NCBI RefSeq assembly: GCF_002113125.1
Contig: NZ_NEJP01000006.1
Location: 62,001 to 126,000, forward strand
Source of the DNA: Pseudomonas sp. B20(2017)
Lineage (GTDB): Bacteria; Pseudomonadota; Gammaproteobacteria; Pseudomonadales; Pseudomonadaceae
Length of the DNA: 64,000 bases
Direction: 5' to 3'
A program made the translations under genes and the position numbers. This document shows positions 24,351 to 32,362 of this stretch, piece after piece. The notes beneath the pieces are model-generated. The model was not told the origin of the DNA, searched no databases, and worked only from the letters and a program-made list of their open reading frames with translations. How positions within the stretch are numbered: position 1 is the first letter of the stretch; each line of letters opens with the position of its first letter.

Positions 24351-25912
24351 GTCTGAGCGGCCACCTGCTGATCGGCGCCGCTGACGTGCCCGCCACCGAG
24401 GGCACGATGAAGGCGCTGAATCCGGCGACCAACTCGCTGATCGAACCGGAATTCGCCTTCGGCGGTACGGCGCAGGTCGATCAGGCGGCAACCCTCGCCG
24501 ACGCGGCCTTCGACAGCTACAGCCACACTTCGCCGGCCGAACGTGCGGCGTTTCTGGAAAGCATCGCCGACAACCTCGACGCCGTGCGCGAGGAGCTTGC
24601 AGCCCGCGCCGCACTTGAAACCGGTCTGCCTCAGGCGCAGCTCGAAGGCGAAGCCGCCCGGGCCGCGACCCAGTTCCGTCAGTTCGCCGAGGTGGTGCGC
24701 AAGGGGCGCTTTCTGCAACTGGCGATAGACCCGGCGCAACCTGATCGCCAGCCGCGACCACGGATGGATCATCGCCTGCAGAAAGTCGCCATCGGCCCGG
24801 TGGCGATCTTCGGTGCGAGCAACTTTCCGATCTCCTATTCGGTGGCCGGCGGTGACACCGCGTCGGCACTCGCGGCCGGTGCGACGGTGATTCTCAAGGC
24901 GCACAACGCGCATCCCGGGGCCTCGGAAATTCAGGCTCGCGCTATCCGCAAAGCGGTGCAGATGCATGGCCTCCACGAGGGTGTTTTTTCGATGGTGCGC
25001 GGTGGCAGCAATGCCATCGGTGAGGCACTGGTCGATCATCCTTTGATTAAAGCGGTGACGTTCACCGGCTCGGAGCTGGGCGGCATGGCGCTTTATCGCC
25101 GCGCGCAGTTGCGGCCTGATCCGATTCCGGTTTTCACCGAAATGACCAGCGTCAATCCGACGTTCATCTTGCCCGCAGCGCTGTCCGCACGTGGCGACAA
25201 GATCGGCGACGGATTTATCGAGCGGATGCTGGTCAACGTCGGTCAGGCCTGTCTGTGTCCGTCGATTCTGATTGCGGTCGAAGGCGAAGGTCTGCAAGCG
25301 CTACGTAGCGCCATGATCAAGCGGGTCAGCGAAGCGCCGGCGCGTACGATGCTGACGCCGGGGATTCACGGTTCATACGTCAAAGGCCTGGTGGCGATGG
25401 AAAGCGTGGGGGCGAATCTGGTGGCGGTCGGCGCACCGGCGGATGGTCAATTTGAGGGACGCTCGGCACTGCTGGAAGTTAACGGCCAACGCCTCCTCAG
25501 CGAGCCGGCACTGGCCCACGAGGTGTTCGGCCCGGCCGCTCTGTTGGTAACAGTCAGGGATGATGAAGAGTTGCTGGCGGTCGCCCGATCGTTCAAGGGT
25601 CAACTGAGCGCAGCCATTCACCTTGAAGACCGCGATCTGGATCTGGCCCGGCGTCTGCTGCCGATCCTCGAGCGCCGCACCGGACGCATTGTGGTCAACG
25701 CCTTTGCTCATCCGCAGGAAGTGACCTTCGCCACCGTACACGGCGGGCCGTTCCCGGCCACATCGGACAGTCGCTTCACTTCGGTCGGCATGACCTCGAT
25801 CGAGCGCTTTTTGCGGCCGGTGGCGTATCAGGGCTTTCCCGATGCGTTGCTGCCGGAGGTATTGCGCGACGGTAATCCACTCGACCTGCCCCGCAGCATC
25901 GACGGCCAATAA
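24347..25912 (+). CDS. Alpha-ketoglutarate-semialdehyde dehydrogenase-like enzyme (521 aa)
   Basis: An aldehyde dehydrogenase of the NADP-dependent 2,5-dioxovalerate branch, recognised by GPVAIFGASNFPISYSVAGG, FTEMTSVNPTFILPAAL (Glu265) and the active-site Cys302 in NVGQACLCPS. In well-known members the Cys context is GQFCTNPG, so residues around the nucleophile differ here. The product would be 2-oxoglutarate or another dicarboxylate feeding the TCA cycle. It is the second gene of the operon with the isochorismatase-fold hydrolase and ends at a strong terminator. Confidence 0.85.
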   Translation: MSLSGHLLIGAADVPATEGTMKALNPATNSLIEPEFAFGGTAQVDQAATLADAAFDSYSHTSPAERAAFLESIADNLDAVREELAARAALETGLPQAQLEGEAARAATQFRQFAEVVRKGRFLQLAIDPAQPDRQPRPRMDHRLQKVAIGPVAIFGASNFPISYSVAGGDTASALAAGATVILKAHNAHPGASEIQARAIRKAVQMHGLHEGVFSMVRGGSNAIGEALVDHPLIKAVTFTGSELGGMALYRRAQLRPDPIPVFTEMTSVNPTFILPAALSARGDKIGDGFIERMLVNVGQACLCPSILIAVEGEGLQALRSAMIKRVSEAPARTMLTPGIHGSYVKGLVAMESVGANLVAVGAPADGQFEGRSALLEVNGQRLLSEPALAHEVFGPAALLVTVRDDEELLAVARSFKGQLSAAIHLEDRDLDLARRLLPILERRTGRIVVNAFAHPQEVTFATVHGGPFPATSDSRFTSVGMTSIERFLRPVAYQGFPDALLPEVLRDGNPLDLPRSIDGQ

Positions 25913-25917
25913 AAAAT

Positions 25918-25955
25918 GCCCGGTTCGGCAAATCACCGAACCGGGCAAGCTTTTC
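25918..25955. terminator. Terminator between dehydrogenase and M24 genes
   Basis: A perfect 11-bp stem GCCCGGTTCGG (25918-25928) / CCGAACCGGGC (25936-25946), preceded by AAAAAA and followed by AAGCTTTT, serves the two converging genes. Confidence 0.85.
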
Positions 25956-25957
25956 AA

Positions 25958-26620
25958 TCAAATGAGCAGGTCTTCATAGAAAGCACCGTACGGAAGCTCA
26001 GGGTGTTCAATCTGGATTTCCAGAATCCACACACCGGCATTCGGCGCCTGATCGAAATCTCCCAGATTGCCACCGCGATAAATCGCATGAGGAAAATCGC
26101 TGACCCGGTGGCCCTTGATGTCCAGGTTCAATTTCCAGCCCATGGCCTCGGCCTGATCAGTGGCGTAGCGGTAAAGTTCGACACCCGTTACGCCCTGACG
26201 CCAAAAGGCCTCGACCTTGTCGAAGAGCTCTTTGGAGGCCGCCGCGCAAGCGATCATTTGCGGATCGGAACCGGTCACGAACGTCGCCCCGGCATCGCCT
26301 TCGTGCCCTTCCCAGACCACGCCCATGTCGATGAAGAAAATGTCGTTCTCGCCCAGCACTGGATCGCCGTCGGAACGCTCCTTGAAGGTCTTCAGCGTGT
26401 TGGCGCCGAAGCGGATCAGCAGCGGATGCCAGATCCGGTCCATGCCCAGTTCGACGAGAATTTCCTTGCCCCGTGCATGGGCTTCCGACTCGCGCATCCC
26501 GGGTTTGATCACCTTGGCAATCTCGTCCACGGCCTTCCAGGTCCACTGCTGGGCGTGGCGCATGGTTTCCAGGACAAAACGCTCACCTACCGCTTCTTTT
26601 CCGCTCAGGGCTGTGGTCAT
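25958..26620 (-). CDS. M24-family metallopeptidase-fold protein (220 aa)
   Basis: A pita-bread fold is indicated by FIDMGVVWEGHEGDAGATFV (two Asp metal ligands), KGHRVSDFPHAIYRGG (His), LEIQIEHPELPYGAFYEDLL (Glu ligands). Members include prolidase, methionine aminopeptidase and creatinase; at 220 residues this is only the catalytic domain without the N-terminal domain of prolidase/creatinase. The substrate is unknown. AAGGAATCAGCG precedes the ATG at 26620; the longer frame upstream is rejected. It lies directly downstream of ptrR on the same strand, with a TTGACA-containing dyad at the junction. Confidence 0.8.
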   Translation of the reverse strand: MTTALSGKEAVGERFVLETMRHAQQWTWKAVDEIAKVIKPGMRESEAHARGKEILVELGMDRIWHPLLIRFGANTLKTFKERSDGDPVLGENDIFFIDMGVVWEGHEGDAGATFVTGSDPQMIACAAASKELFDKVEAFWRQGVTGVELYRYATDQAEAMGWKLNLDIKGHRVSDFPHAIYRGGNLGDFDQAPNAGVWILEIQIEHPELPYGAFYEDLLI

Positions 26621-26696
26621 CGCTGATTCCTTCTGGCTAATCGCTTGCGCTGTATAGTTTTTTATATTGCGAAACAGGACGCCTAAGATACAACCA

Positions 26697-26711
26697 TGAC
26701 ACAAAGTGTCA
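26697..26711 (-). promoter_or_regulatory. Dyad TGACAC-AAA-GTGTCA with TTGACA promoter element
   Basis: On the minus strand TTGACA (the sigma-70 -35 consensus) overlaps the last codon of ptrR, and ATCTTA follows at 17 bp as a weak -10. The -35 lies within a perfect 6-3-6 palindrome, so a repressor bound here would block the M24 gene. Confidence 0.45.
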
Positions 26712-27590
26712 ATTCTCTTCTGCACGCACCACACCGCGCTCTTCCAGCAAGCGCACAAACATGCTCAGACTGCGCGAAACCGTACCCCGCCGCCATACCA
26801 GCCACGTCGTCAGATAGCGGAACTCCGACGCCAGCGGCCATACGCTCACCGTCGCGCAGCCGGGCATGCTTTGCAGCATGCTGCGCGGCATCAGGGCCAG
26901 GCCGGCGCCCGCACTGACGCAGGCGAGCATGCCGTGATAAGACTCCATTTCGAAGATCTTGCCGGGCACCGCAGCGTCGGTGCTGAACCATTTTTCGAAG
27001 TGATGGCGGTAGGAGCAGTTCGAGCGGAAAGCATAGATGTTCTCGCCGTTCACGTCCGCAGCGCGCTGGATCGGCCCGTGATGAAGCGGCGAGATGATGA
27101 CCATTTCTTCTTCGAACGCCGGGATGCCTTCCAGCGCCGGGTGCAGGACCGGACCGTCGACGAACGCGGCCGCCAGGCGCCCGGAAAGCACACCGTCGAT
27201 CATCGTCCCGGACGGCCCGGTCGACAGATCCAGATCGACCTTAGGATGTTGCTGGTTGTAGGTCGCCAGCAAACCGGGAATGCGCACCGCCGCCGTGCTT
27301 TCCAGCGAGCCCAGCGGGAACGCGCCTTGCGGTTCTTCACCGGCTACCGTGGCGCGCGCTTCCTGTACCAGGTCGAGAATCCGCCGTGCGTACTCGAGAA
27401 AACTCCAGCCCGCCGGCGACAGGCGCAAGCGGCTTTTCTCGCGGATGAACAGATCGACGCCCAGATCCTCTTCCAGCTGCTTGATGCGGGTCGTCAGGTT
27501 CGACGGCACGCGGTGGATCTGCGCCGCCGCCGCGCTGATGCTGCCGTGCTCGGCAACGGCCTTGAAGATTTCCAGTTGCACCAGATCCAC
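26709..27590 (-). CDS. ptrR: LysR-type regulator PtrR (YneJ) (293 aa)
   Basis: The sequence follows E. coli YneJ/PtrR closely: [56 protein letters not shown] and [15 protein letters not shown]. PtrR controls the adjacent succinate-semialdehyde dehydrogenase gene of putrescine/GABA catabolism. I choose the GTG at 27590 as start: GGAG lies 7 bases upstream, whereas the ATG two codons earlier is only 2 bases from it, and the GTG start gives the same 293-residue length as YneJ. It is divergent from sad. The leader contains GAATAATAAAGA, an AAnAAnAA motif. Confidence 0.88.
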   Translation of the reverse strand: MDLVQLEIFKAVAEHGSISAAAAQIHRVPSNLTTRIKQLEEDLGVDLFIREKSRLRLSPAGWSFLEYARRILDLVQEARATVAGEEPQGAFPLGSLESTAAVRIPGLLATYNQQHPKVDLDLSTGPSGTMIDGVLSGRLAAAFVDGPVLHPALEGIPAFEEEMVIISPLHHGPIQRAADVNGENIYAFRSNCSYRHHFEKWFSTDAAVPGKIFEMESYHGMLACVSAGAGLALMPRSMLQSMPGCATVSVWPLASEFRYLTTWLVWRRGTVSRSLSMFVRLLEERGVVRAEEN

Positions 27591-27693
27591 AGCCATTCTC
27601 CAATCGTGAAAGAAACGATCTTTATTATTCAGTTTCCAGAAAACAAACACCAGCCTACTCTGAGCGCATCCACTGACCTCGCAGGACGATGCC

Positions 27694-29085
27694 ATGAGCC
27701 CGATTTCCAGCCAGACCCACGCCATCTCGATCAACCCCGCCACCGGCGAGCAGATCGGTCACTACGCTTTCGAATCCGCCGAGGCCCTCGACGCCGCGCT
27801 GACCCGTGCCGCGTTCGGTTTCGGCAAGTGGAAACGCAAGCCATTGCAAGACCGCTCCCGCGCCCTGACCGCCCTGGCCGGCGCTCTGCGTGACAGCAGC
27901 GAAGCCATGGCGACCATGATCACCCGGGAAATGGGCAAGCCGATCGCCCAGGCCCGTGGCGAAATCGAGAAATGCGCCAAGCTCTGCGAGTGGTACGCCG
28001 AACACGGCCCGGCCATGCTCAACGCCGAAGCGACCCTGGTCGAAGGCGGCAAGGCGCGCATCGAATACCGTCCGCTCGGCCCGATCCTCGCCGTGATGCC
28101 GTGGAACTTCCCGATCTGGCAAGTGCTGCGCGGCGCCGTCCCGGCGCTGATCGCCGGCAATACTTACGTGCTCAAGCATGCGCCGAATGTGATGGGCAGC
28201 GCCTATCTGTTGCGCGACGCGTTCACCCGCGCCGGTTTTGCCGATGGCGTGTTTGAAGTGCTCAACGTCACTCCGGAAGGCGTGTCCACCGCCATTGCTG
28301 ACCCGCGCATTGCCGCCGTAACCCTGACCGGCAGCGTTCGCGCCGGCATGGCCATCGGCGCACAGGCCGGTGCCGCGCTGAAGAAGTGCGTGCTGGAACT
28401 GGGCGGTTCCGATCCGTTCATCGTGCTCAACGACGCCGATATTGATGAAGCCGTGCAAGCGGCAGTCATCGGTCGTTACCAGAACTCAGGGCAGGTCTGC
28501 GCCGCCGCCAAACGCCTGATCATCGAAGAAGGCGTGGTTGAAGAGTTCACCCGCAAGTTCGTCGAAGCCACCCGCCAGTTGAAGATGGGCGATCCGTTGT
28601 CCGCCGACAACTACATCGGCCCGATGGCCCGTTTCGACCTGCGTGACGAACTCGACCAACAAGTGCGCGCCACCCTCGAAGAAGGCGCCACCCTGCTGCT
28701 CGGCGGCGGCAAGGCCCAGGGGCCCGGCAACTACTACGAGCCGACCGTACTGGCCGACGTCACCGACCGTATGACCTCGTTCAAGCAGGAACTGTTCGGC
28801 CCGGTAGCATCGATCATCACCGCCCGCGACTGCGCCCACGCCGTGGCCCTGGCAAACGACAGCGAGTTCGGTCTGACTGCAACGATCTACACCGCCAACG
28901 TCGCCCTGGCCCAGCAACTGACCAGCGAACTGGAAACCGGCGGCGTGTTCATCAACGGCTACTCCGCCAGCGACCCGCGCGTGACCTTCGGCGGCGTGAA
29001 GAAAAGCGGTTTCGGCCGCGAGCTGTCGCACTTCGGCGTTCGCGAGTTCTGCAATGCGCAGACGGTGTGGCTGGATCGCCGCTGA
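27694..29085 (+). CDS. sad: Succinate-semialdehyde dehydrogenase Sad (YneI) (463 aa)
   Basis: An aldehyde dehydrogenase with Glu235 ([11 protein letters not shown]) and nucleophile Cys269 ([12 protein letters not shown]), matching E. coli Sad in length (462) and in blocks such as [22 protein letters not shown] and [14 protein letters not shown]. It oxidises succinate semialdehyde to succinate with NAD+, the last step of GABA and putrescine degradation. Divergence from ptrR supports the assignment. GCAGGACGATGCC precedes the ATG. A REP pair follows the stop. Confidence 0.9.
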   Translation: MSPISSQTHAISINPATGEQIGHYAFESAEALDAALTRAAFGFGKWKRKPLQDRSRALTALAGALRDSSEAMATMITREMGKPIAQARGEIEKCAKLCEWYAEHGPAMLNAEATLVEGGKARIEYRPLGPILAVMPWNFPIWQVLRGAVPALIAGNTYVLKHAPNVMGSAYLLRDAFTRAGFADGVFEVLNVTPEGVSTAIADPRIAAVTLTGSVRAGMAIGAQAGAALKKCVLELGGSDPFIVLNDADIDEAVQAAVIGRYQNSGQVCAAAKRLIIEEGVVEEFTRKFVEATRQLKMGDPLSADNYIGPMARFDLRDELDQQVRATLEEGATLLLGGGKAQGPGNYYEPTVLADVTDRMTSFKQELFGPVASIITARDCAHAVALANDSEFGLTATIYTANVALAQQLTSELETGGVFINGYSASDPRVTFGGVKKSGFGRELSHFGVREFCNAQTVWLDRR

Positions 29086-29105
29086 TCCGGTCGATCCGAT
29101 AAACC

Positions 29106-29197
29106 CTGTGGGAGCGGGCTTGCCCGCGAAGAGGGAGTGTCAGTCTCAGTTTAAGGTGCCTGACACTCCGCCTTCGCGGGCAAGCCCGCTCCCACAG
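29106..29197. repeat. REP pair after sad
   Basis: CTGTGGGAGCGGGCTTGCCC and its inverted copy GGGCAAGCCCGCTCCCACAG, 92 bp overall. Between them, AGTGTCAG and CTGACACT form a further perfect stem, so the whole element folds into one long hairpin. It lies between converging genes. Confidence 0.92.
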
Positions 29198-29205
29198 GTC
29201 TTGTT

Positions 29206-30036
29206 TCAATCCTTGAAGTCGGTGGACAGCGACAACTCATTCCATTCGGCCAACTCCTTCGCCACCAAGCGGTTCTTCGCCTCGATCCGTGCAACCGTGT
29301 CGCTGCCCAGCGCCAGCCGTTGCGGCGGGTTCGGCGCGTTCACCAGCACCAGCATCGCTTCGGCAAACTTCTGAGGATCGCCCGGTTGCGCATGGTTGGC
29401 CGCTTCGGCAAACGTGCGCATCTTGCCGACGGTTTCGTCGTAGTCCGGCAGTACAAGCGCAGTCTTGACCAGCGATTGCTCGTCGAGGAAGTCGGTGCGG
29501 AAGAAGCCCGGTTCGACCACCGTGGCATGAATGCCAAGCGGTGCCAGTTCCTGATGCAGTGCTTCGCTGATTCCTTCCACTGCGAACTTGGTCGAGCCGT
29601 AGACACCCCAACCCATGTACGCCTGATAACCACCAATCGACGAGATGTTGATGACCCGCCCGCTGCGCTGGCCGCGCATGTGTGGCAGCACGGCGCGGGT
29701 GACGTTGAGCAGGCCGAACACGTTGGTGGCGAACAGGCGCTCGGTTTCGCTGGCGCTGGTTTCTTCAACGGCGCCCAACACGCCGAAACCGGCATTGTTG
29801 ATCAGCACGTCGATGCGACCGAAGCGCTTGATGCCTTCTGCCACCGCTTGGTGGGCTTCCTCTTCGCGGGTGACATCCAGGCGCACCGCCAGCAGATTCG
29901 GGTGATCGCCGAGGCGGTCGGTGATGTCTTGCGGGTTGCGGGCAGTAGCAATCACCGCGTCACCGGCACGCAGGGCCTGCTCGGCGATGAGGGTGCCAAA
30001 ACCACGGGAAGCTCCGGTAATCAGCCAGGTACGCAT
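29206..30036 (-). CDS. Short-chain dehydrogenase/reductase (276 aa)
   Basis: Classical SDR: cofactor motif TGASRGFG (about 7-14), NNAG (about 81-84), INISSIGGYQAYMGWGVYGSTK with the catalytic Ser and Tyr-x3-Lys. An Arg in TARNPQD after the second strand suggests NADP preference. AGGAGGAG precedes the ATG. Substrate unknown. A LysR-type regulator is divergent 129 bp away and probably controls it. Confidence 0.9.
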   Translation of the reverse strand: MRTWLITGASRGFGTLIAEQALRAGDAVIATARNPQDITDRLGDHPNLLAVRLDVTREEEAHQAVAEGIKRFGRIDVLINNAGFGVLGAVEETSASETERLFATNVFGLLNVTRAVLPHMRGQRSGRVINISSIGGYQAYMGWGVYGSTKFAVEGISEALHQELAPLGIHATVVEPGFFRTDFLDEQSLVKTALVLPDYDETVGKMRTFAEAANHAQPGDPQKFAEAMLVLVNAPNPPQRLALGSDTVARIEAKNRLVAKELAEWNELSLSTDFKD

Positions 30037-30165
30037 ATCAACTCCTCCTGTCGGTGACCCTGCGAGATTGCCGGGCCTTCTTGATGAGTTGAGTCGACTT
30101 TAAAGCCGTGCTACTGATGTGATAATCCCAACAAATTTGCATGACTTTGTGAAAGGTGTTCACAA

Positions 30166-31071
30166 ATGAAAAACCCTTCCACGGCGGATCTATCGATCTT
30201 TCTGTGCATTGCCCAACATTTGAATTTCAGCCGTGCGGCGGTGGATCTGGGCCTGACACCGTCAGCCCTGAGCCATTCATTGCGAGCGCTGGAAAATCGC
30301 CTCGGCGTGCGCCTGTTCAATCGCACCACCCGCAGCGTGGCGCTGACCGAGGCGGGCGAACGGTTGTATGCGCGGCTGAAACCGGCGTTTCGCGACATCG
30401 ACGACGCCCTCGAAGACCTCAATCACTTTCGCGACAAACCTTCCGGCAACCTGCGCATCACTGCCGGACGTCAGGCTTGCGAACTGGTGCTGCTGCCGAT
30501 TGCCGGAGCATTTCTGCAGGCCTATCCGGACATCCGCCTGGAAGTGGTCGAAAGCGATGCGCTGCTGGATATCGTCGCCGCCGGTTTTGATGCCGGGGTG
30601 CGGTTCGGCAATCGGCTGGAGGCGGACATGGTGTCACTGCCGATCGGGCCGACCTTGCGCTCGGTGGTGGTTGCTTCACCGGCGTTTTTCGAACGGCACG
30701 CCGCGCCGCAAAAGCCGGAGGATCTGCATGCACTGCCCTGCATCCGTCACCGGTTTCCCAGCGGCGCGCTGTATCGCTGGGAATTCGAGCGTGGCGGCAT
30801 CGCTCAGGAAATCGAGGTCAACGGCTCGCTGACCCTGGGCGATGTCAGCCTGATGATCGGCCCCGCGTTGCAGGGCTTGGGACTGGCCTATGTATTCGAG
30901 GACATGGCCCGCGAACATTTGGCGAGCGGACGGCTGGTGCAGGTACTGGCGGACTGGTGCCCATACTATCCCGGCCTCCACCTGTACTACCCGAGCCGAC
31001 GCCACGTACCGGCGCCGCTCAAGGCGTTTATCGACTTCGCCCGCCATGCCCGCGATGGCAAAACGGGCTGA
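30166..31071 (+). CDS. LysR-family transcriptional regulator (301 aa)
   Basis: The N-terminal winged helix reads DLSIFLCIAQHLNFSRAAVDLGLTPSALSHSLRALENRLGVRLFNRTTRSV; the effector-binding domain follows (about 90-295). The SALSHSLRALE form is typical of the branch that regulates adjacent SDR or reductase genes. It is divergent from the SDR gene. Its stop is 6 bp from the stop of the converging membrane-protein gene. Confidence 0.9.
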   Translation: MKNPSTADLSIFLCIAQHLNFSRAAVDLGLTPSALSHSLRALENRLGVRLFNRTTRSVALTEAGERLYARLKPAFRDIDDALEDLNHFRDKPSGNLRITAGRQACELVLLPIAGAFLQAYPDIRLEVVESDALLDIVAAGFDAGVRFGNRLEADMVSLPIGPTLRSVVVASPAFFERHAAPQKPEDLHALPCIRHRFPSGALYRWEFERGGIAQEIEVNGSLTLGDVSLMIGPALQGLGLAYVFEDMAREHLASGRLVQVLADWCPYYPGLHLYYPSRRHVPAPLKAFIDFARHARDGKTG

Positions 31072-31077
31072 GCCGTT

Positions 31078-32247
31078 CTACAGATACTTCAGCCAGGCAA
31101 TGTCGCGACGCCGGGCCTTCAGTGCCGAAAACCAGCGCACGGCCGGGAACAACGCGACCGCCAGCACCACCGCCGCCAGCCACACCGCCGTCACCGACGA
31201 GAAACCGAAATACGTGCCCTGATTGAGCCCGAACAGCGCCACGCCAATCAGGTACAACACCTTCAGCGCATACAGGTGCAGCAGGTAGAAAAACATCGGC
31301 GCCGAACCGAACACCGTCAGCCAGCGAATCCAGCGCCGATCCTGCGCGCGCTCGAACACCAGCAACAGCAGCAGCCCCGCACTCACCGTCAAGGTGATGA
31401 ACAACAGCGACGGCGGGTATTTGGTGATGTTGAAAAAGCTCATCAGGGTTTGCAGGCCGCTGTCACCGAAGGCCCAGGGTTTCTCGCCGTAACCGTTGAC
31501 CAGCCGCAGTGCCACAAAGCCCAGCAAACCAGTGATGCCACCGATCAACAAACGGCGCTGACGCACCCCGGCATCGGCCGCACGAGCGAACCACGGCCCC
31601 AGCGCGTAACCCAACCCGATCACGCCGATCCACGGCAACAACGGATACGAGGTGCGCAGACGCAAGGTCTCGCCCACCTCGATCCAGCCGCGGTCATGCA
31701 GGATCGCCCACGGTACGTGCAGTGCCGACTCGGTTCCAAAGTGCAGTCCGTCGAGCAGGTTGTGCCCGGTGATGATCGCCAGGCTCAGCGTCAACAGCAG
31801 CCAGCGTGGCAGCCAGACCAGCAGCGACAGCGCGATCATGCTCAGGCCGATCGCCCAGATCACTTGCAGGTAGATCACGGTCGGTGGCAGCTGGAACGTC
31901 CAGGCGAAATTCACCAGGGTAAATTCGAGCGCCACCAGAAACAGTCCGCGCTTGAACAGGAAGGCACTGACATCAGCCTTGCCGTCGTACTTCTCGCCGA
32001 ACAGCCACGCCGACAACCCGGTCAGGAGCACAAACACCGGCGCGCACAGATGCGCCAAAGTGCGGCTGAAGAACAGCGCCGGCTCGGTGCTGGCGATGTC
32101 CATCGGGTCGGTCACCTGGCGATGTAGCAGAAAGGTTTCGCGCACGTGGTCCAGCAACATGAACAGAATCACCAGGCCACGCAGTGCATCAATGGACAGC
32201 AACCGGCCAGTGGCCGAGAGGGCAGAACGGGGAACCGCAATCGTCAT
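31078..32247 (-). CDS. DUF1624/heparan-alpha-glucosaminide acetyltransferase-like membrane protein (389 aa)
   Basis: Ten or so membrane segments. The opening RLLSIDALRGLVILFMLLDHVRETF is the signature of the DUF1624 / HGSNAT-like acyltransferase family, with the conserved Asp-Ala-Leu-Arg-Gly and a His in the first helix. Such proteins are thought to transfer acyl groups across the membrane to sugars; the substrate here is unknown. The start is uncertain: 32247 fits family length but lacks a Shine-Dalgarno, while an ATG at 32301 has AAGG 11 bases upstream and would add 18 residues. Confidence 0.82.
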   Translation of the reverse strand: MTIAVPRSALSATGRLLSIDALRGLVILFMLLDHVRETFLLHRQVTDPMDIASTEPALFFSRTLAHLCAPVFVLLTGLSAWLFGEKYDGKADVSAFLFKRGLFLVALEFTLVNFAWTFQLPPTVIYLQVIWAIGLSMIALSLLVWLPRWLLLTLSLAIITGHNLLDGLHFGTESALHVPWAILHDRGWIEVGETLRLRTSYPLLPWIGVIGLGYALGPWFARAADAGVRQRRLLIGGITGLLGFVALRLVNGYGEKPWAFGDSGLQTLMSFFNITKYPPSLLFITLTVSAGLLLLLVFERAQDRRWIRWLTVFGSAPMFFYLLHLYALKVLYLIGVALFGLNQGTYFGFSSVTAVWLAAVVLAVALFPAVRWFSALKARRRDIAWLKYL

Positions 32248-32362
32248 GGAGGTATCGCAATCGAAAGGTTGATCGATGCGACCGCCCGAAAGCGGCCGCA
32301 TAATTTGCGTTACCTTATAACATGAAAAACCGATCCAATCGCTAGCGGTTCTCAAACAGCGA

